Shown here: positions 61,354 through 64,000 of the stretch, in pieces
Layout of the letters: each line of letters starts with the position of its first letter
How positions within the stretch are numbered: the stretch's first letter is position 1
NCBI GenBank assembly: GCA_003224085.1
Contig: QHYK01000041.1
Location: 1-64,000 of the forward strand
DNA length: 64,000 bases
Origin: Acidobacteriota bacterium
Lineage (GTDB): Bacteria; Acidobacteriota; Terriglobia; Acidiferrales; UBA7541
Reading direction: 5' to 3'
Program-made: the position numbers and the translations under genes
The notes under the pieces: generated by a model
What the model was told of the DNA's origin: nothing
The model's input: only the letters and a program-made list of their open reading frames with translations
Database searches by the model: none

Positions 61354-61929
61354 TCACTGGTTGAGTGGTTTGCTCGGTTGATCCCCGTGGGAATGCTTCG
61401 GGACCTCTGGCTGTGCAGGAATGACGCCGCCACAAGGTCCTAACTCCTTCTGCGTCTTTGCTCCTTGCTTTTTTGCTCTTTCTTGCTCCCGCTCCGCCTC
61501 GCATTCCTTGACTGCCTCGAGCTGTTTCGCTGGGATGATCTTTGCGATTTCCTGCTCCGTCTGCTCGTTGATCTCCTGGATCTTCTCACGCTTCTTTTCC
61601 GCGGTCAGGGACGCGTCGTCGCACACAACAGCGATCTTTCCTTTTGCGTTATCCTGAATGTACCATCGTTGGTTCACGGCTGCGGGAGCTACACCGACCA
61701 CGCGCAAGCAGGACGCCTGACGCCGCCCGGAGGCCCGTCTGGAGACAGGGGGCGTAGCCTGCGGGGGTGGCGTTTGAGCAGGAGCCTGCGGAGGAGATTG
61801 GGCTGCGGGGGCCTGCGGCGAACTCTGCTGAGACCGGTCCGTCCGAGCACGCCCGAGCGAATGGGCCACCACCGATACTGTTACCGCCAACGCCAGGACG
61901 GCGAAGACGCCGATTTTTAACGAGCGCAT
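61354..61929 (-). CDS. Exported Pro/Gln-rich protein with a charged helical C-terminus, unknown function
   Basis: A 191-residue protein. MRSLKIGVFAVLALAVTVSV is a signal peptide or membrane anchor. Next is a low-complexity Pro/Gln/Ala linker (residues about 35-65). A compact middle part has two Cys (SCLRVVGVAP, IAVVCDDASLTA). A Glu/Lys/Gln-rich helix follows (KREKIQEINEQTEQEIAKII) and ends in a Cys-containing tail. AGGAG eight bases before ATG 61929 supports the start. It looks like a periplasmic or envelope protein, and the hydrophilic helix may form a coiled coil. I do not recognise a family. The gap 61055-61353 holds nothing supported. Confidence 0.65.
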   Translation of the reverse strand: MRSLKIGVFAVLALAVTVSVVAHSLGRARTDRSQQSSPQAPAAQSPPQAPAQTPPPQATPPVSRRASGRRQASCLRVVGVAPAAVNQRWYIQDNAKGKIAVVCDDASLTAEKKREKIQEINEQTEQEIAKIIPAKQLEAVKECEAEREQERAKKQGAKTQKELGPCGGVIPAQPEVPKHSHGDQPSKPLNQ

Positions 61930-62224
61930 GCTCTAAATCTCCTAGACTTACGTTCCTCAGAGGGAAAAGCGACCTGCAAATGCTTATGCTCTCGACCGGT
62001 CATACCCACGAAATGCCCGGCAGCGCAATGCTTACCGTAGTATACCTCATCCATCCAGCACGGTTCTATTCTCGCTCTTGGAGAATTTCTTGAACGCTGA
62101 CGCTAAGCCAGAGCGTATATCGAACCCATTCACGTCGTCCGTAAAGTGCTGCTCAGTTCCCTCGAACGAAGCGAGCCAGGCAGGCCAGCGAATCCAAAGC
62201 AAAGTTTGAACGATTTGCGCGCCG

Positions 62225-62800
62225 CTAGGAGCCGGCGGGTTCTCGGGCGTGTACGCAAGCGGACCATCGGCCGCTAGCAGCTAGCGTGGCGGCGGTTGGC
62301 TCCGTTCCTGTTACGGCTTTGGGAGAGAGCTTGGCCAAGCCAAAATCGAGGATTTTGGCATGACCCCGTTCTGTGACAAAAAGGTTGGCAGGCTTAATAT
62401 CGCGATGAACGATTCCCTTGACGTGCGCGGCATCCAGCGCGTCGCTGATCTCAATACTCAGTGAGACCAGAGTTTCCAGGTCCAGCGCACGGCTGGCGAG
62501 GCGGTGCTTCAGCGTCGTGCCCTCCAGAAATTCCATGGCGATAAATCTTTGTCCGTCCAGCTCCTCGACGTCGTAGATCGTGCAGATATTGGCGTGGTTC
62601 AGGGCGGACGCAGCCTGGGCCTCGCGCCGGAACCGGGCGAGTGCATGCGAGTCCCGAGCTATGTGGTCAGGTAGGAACTTGAGCGCAACAAAACGGCGGA
62701 GCCGCGTGTCCTCAGCCTTGTAAACCACTCCCATCCCGCCGCCACCGATCTTTTCGATGACACAGTAGTGCGAGATGGTCTGGCCGATCATTGATGGCAA
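62225..62800 (-). pseudogene. Ser/Thr protein kinase (PknB-type) truncated after the DFG motif
   Basis: The 191-residue frame is a clean N-terminal kinase domain: [20 protein letters not shown] (P-loop), VALKFLPDH (ATP Lys), [16 protein letters not shown] (catalytic loop) and [12 protein letters not shown] (DFG). It then stops about 25 residues later, just before the activation segment should reach GTxxYMSPEQ. The whole C-lobe, the substrate site and the WD40 or TPR sensor region usual in acidobacterial kinases (500-900 residues) are absent, and the following 130 bases do not restore them in any frame. All ATP-site residues remain, but a lobe-less kinase should be inactive. Probably a truncated gene. 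Confidence 0.75.
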
Positions 62801-63110
62801 ATCGCCGTTGACGAGACATGTTAGGTTGCGCCTAAAAGCAAGTCAACGTACGCGCCGACGCAACCGACGCAAGTCCCGAATCATCCGTGATCCAGGCGGA
62901 ATCCCAAGAGACCGCTAAAGGACTGCGGAAGAACCCCTTCTAACACTGGCCGACCAGTCTGCGTTCTTCAATCCACGGGGCACAAGGGCCTTGACGGCGC
63001 CTGCTGCTCGCGGGTAGCGTCTTCCCATTCAACAAGGCGCTCTCGATTATCGGGTCATTTCCTTTTGTGGTGTGCGCGAGAGTTGACCCACGCCCCGGTC
63101 ATTCACTGAA
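62801..63110. other. Intergenic stretch, no gene seen
   Basis: About 310 bases between the truncated kinase and the M20 pseudogene. No open frame with protein-like composition or ribosome site, and no clear promoter or hairpin, was seen. Confidence 0.4.
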
Positions 63111-63123
63111 ATGGAGGAACAGT

Positions 63124-63660
63124 ATGTCCGCCATACACTCGAGAACGACCGTCAGGAACGTATGCCGAATAGCTTCTCTTCTTGCATTTGCCATTCTGTG
63201 GATGGCTTCATTCGCCGCACGTCCTTCACGAGCCCAAGGAACTGGCTCTTCAAAGTTTCACGTCGGCTCTCAATTTTTGCAAGGCACGCTTGTGCCATGC
63301 GTGAGGTGGTTCGCGCGGAAAGCGCCCGTCAGGTGGGCTACATGAAAGCAGATCCTGGAGCCATTAACGTTATCCCCGGCCGTGTGGAGTTTCCGGTGGA
63401 GTTGCGAGATTGCGACGCCGCAAAGATTGACCGCATGTGGGAACACATTCAAGAAAGATTCAAGCAGATCCACAGGGAAGAAAACGTCGAGACTCAGGTG
63501 GCACCCCTTTGGACAATGTCGCTCCCGTCTACTGCGAGCTCTTGCGGTTCCCGTGTAGATGAGGGCGTACATGCCACCGGAGTGTGCTGTGCCGAGCAAC
63601 CAGGGAGGAATGACCGGTGGTTTTTATGCTTCGCCGGGTGCAGGCGGGAAAACGGGGAGT
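63124..63660 (+). pseudogene. M20-family hydrolase (N-carbamoyl-amino-acid hydrolase-like) with a large internal deletion and frameshift
   Basis: The 5' end is well preserved: GGAGG seven bases before ATG 63124 and a signal peptide (RIASLLAFAILWMASFAARP). After about 40 residues the sequence jumps. In another frame (from about 63300) it reads EVVRAESARQVGYMKADPGA, INVIPGRVEFPVELRDCDAA and KIDRMWEHIQERFKQIHREE. This is the dimerisation domain of M20 amidases, which normally begins near residue 210. The metal-binding part between them is missing. The end, near 63610-63670, contains a further shifted tail. A functional protein would be about 430 residues, so this is a deletion pseudogene. Confidence 0.65.
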
Positions 63661-64000
63661 CGTGCGGTCTAATTTGAACGTCGTTCACCGGTCTCCGGGC
63701 CGGCAGTTCTCTATTTGTTCGCTCTGTAGACTCGCCCTTCTGCTTCTCCTCAGCTCACTTGTCCTTGCCATTCCCGCTCTTCCAGCCGACGTTGGCGGCG
63801 TCGTCACCAATGCCCAGGGCGGCGAGCCGTTGGCTAAGATTCAGGTCGCGCTTCTCGAACGCAGCATAACGACAATTACCGGCCCGGACGGGAAGTTTCA
63901 CTTCTCCCAGCTTCCTGCTGGGAGCTATGTCCTCCAGTTTAGCGGCGTGGGGTACCGCTCCTTCCAGATCTCTTTTCAATTGGAATCGCCCGAGGAAACA
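63626..64000 (+). CDS. TonB-dependent receptor, N-terminal part (continues beyond the window)
   Basis: The frame is open to the last base. It has a hydrophobic signal (LCRLALLLLLSSLVLAIPAL), then a carboxypeptidase-regulatory-like beta-sandwich: ADVGGVVTNAQGGEPLAKIQ, TTITGPDGKFHFSQLPAGSY and LQFSGVGYRSF. This VVTNAQGxP...TDxxGxF.F..LPxGxY pattern opens the OmpA-related/CarbopepD_reg TonB-dependent receptors that are abundant in Acidobacteriota. The plug and barrel would lie to the right. The start is uncertain: ATG 63626 or GTG 63662, with no clear ribosome site. It would be an outer-membrane transporter of unknown substrate. Confidence 0.65.
   Translation, partial: MLRRVQAGKRGVVRSNLNVVHRSPGRQFSICSLCRLALLLLLSSLVLAIPALPADVGGVVTNAQGGEPLAKIQVALLERSITTITGPDGKFHFSQLPAGSYVLQFSGVGYRSFQISFQLESPEET

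Noticed and set aside
1-64000. CRISPR arrays, rRNA and complete tRNA genes
   Set aside because: No regularly spaced repeats and no rRNA-like sequence were seen; the only tRNA-like piece is an isolated T-arm.

Overview
The window looks like a chromosome segment of an Acidobacteriota bacterium (Solibacter/Koribacter-like soil lineage). This is an inference. It rests on a PadR regulator overlapping an ADOP-type ABC permease, a TonB-dependent receptor that opens with a carboxypeptidase-regulatory-like fold, a truncated PknB-type kinase, and a large exopolysaccharide (EPS) locus with the gene order common in that phylum. No rRNA, complete tRNA or CRISPR array was seen.

Layout. (1) 1-4200: the end of a small hypothetical gene, an IS21 istB remnant, a PadR-ADOP operon with a perfect palindrome in its leader, and a frameshifted DUF6788-like remnant. 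(2) 4222-46095: an EPS assembly locus of about 42 kb, nearly all on the minus strand. It is headed by a NusG/UpxY-like antiterminator (46095) and ends at a UDP-GlcNAc 2-epimerase (4222). In transcription order it holds a twin-thioredoxin membrane protein coupled to a cysteine-rich Tat protein, a TPR protein, an O-antigen ligase/polymerase, a Wza-like export protein and a Wzc-like BY-kinase. Next come methyltransferases, a Wzx flippase, many GT4 glycosyltransferases, a second polymerase, a secreted beta-helix protein, two asparagine synthetases, a GT2, a heparinase II/III protein, a WecA-like initiating transferase and a fused dehydrogenase. The Wzc phosphatase partner (CpsB/YwqE) lies inside on the plus strand. 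An intact IS630 element (27420-28581, TA duplication) splits the locus and has landed in an already decaying gene. (3) 46344-50202: a PilZ c-di-GMP-binding protein, then divergently a LuxR-type regulator with a degenerate receiver, overlapping a one-polypeptide fusion of an ExeA-like ATPase, a membrane segment and a peptidoglycan amidase. (4) 50203-64000: an accessory, partly decayed region. It has two small hypotheticals, DUF433 and AbrB antitoxin-like remnants, a secreted alpha/beta hydrolase, a translationally coupled pair (multi-pass membrane protein plus a lipoprotein with two VWA-like repeats), a lipoprotein glycoside hydrolase, a Pro-rich periplasmic protein, a truncated Ser/Thr kinase, an internally deleted M20 hydrolase pseudogene and the start of a TonB-dependent receptor.

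How it works together (inference). The sugar chain is started on undecaprenyl phosphate by the WecA-like enzyme and extended and decorated by glycosyltransferases, methyltransferases and amidating enzymes. Wzx flips it, one or both Wzy-like proteins polymerise it, and Wza/Wzc export it; Wzc is reset by CpsB. The UpxY-like protein probably keeps RNA polymerase going through the long operon. The PilZ protein suggests c-di-GMP input. The LuxR/ATPase-amidase unit may open or remodel peptidoglycan for an envelope machine. The best candidates for undescribed biology are the tandem-VWA lipoprotein/membrane protein pair, the twin-redoxin/Cys-rich Tat pair and the ATPase-amidase fusion.
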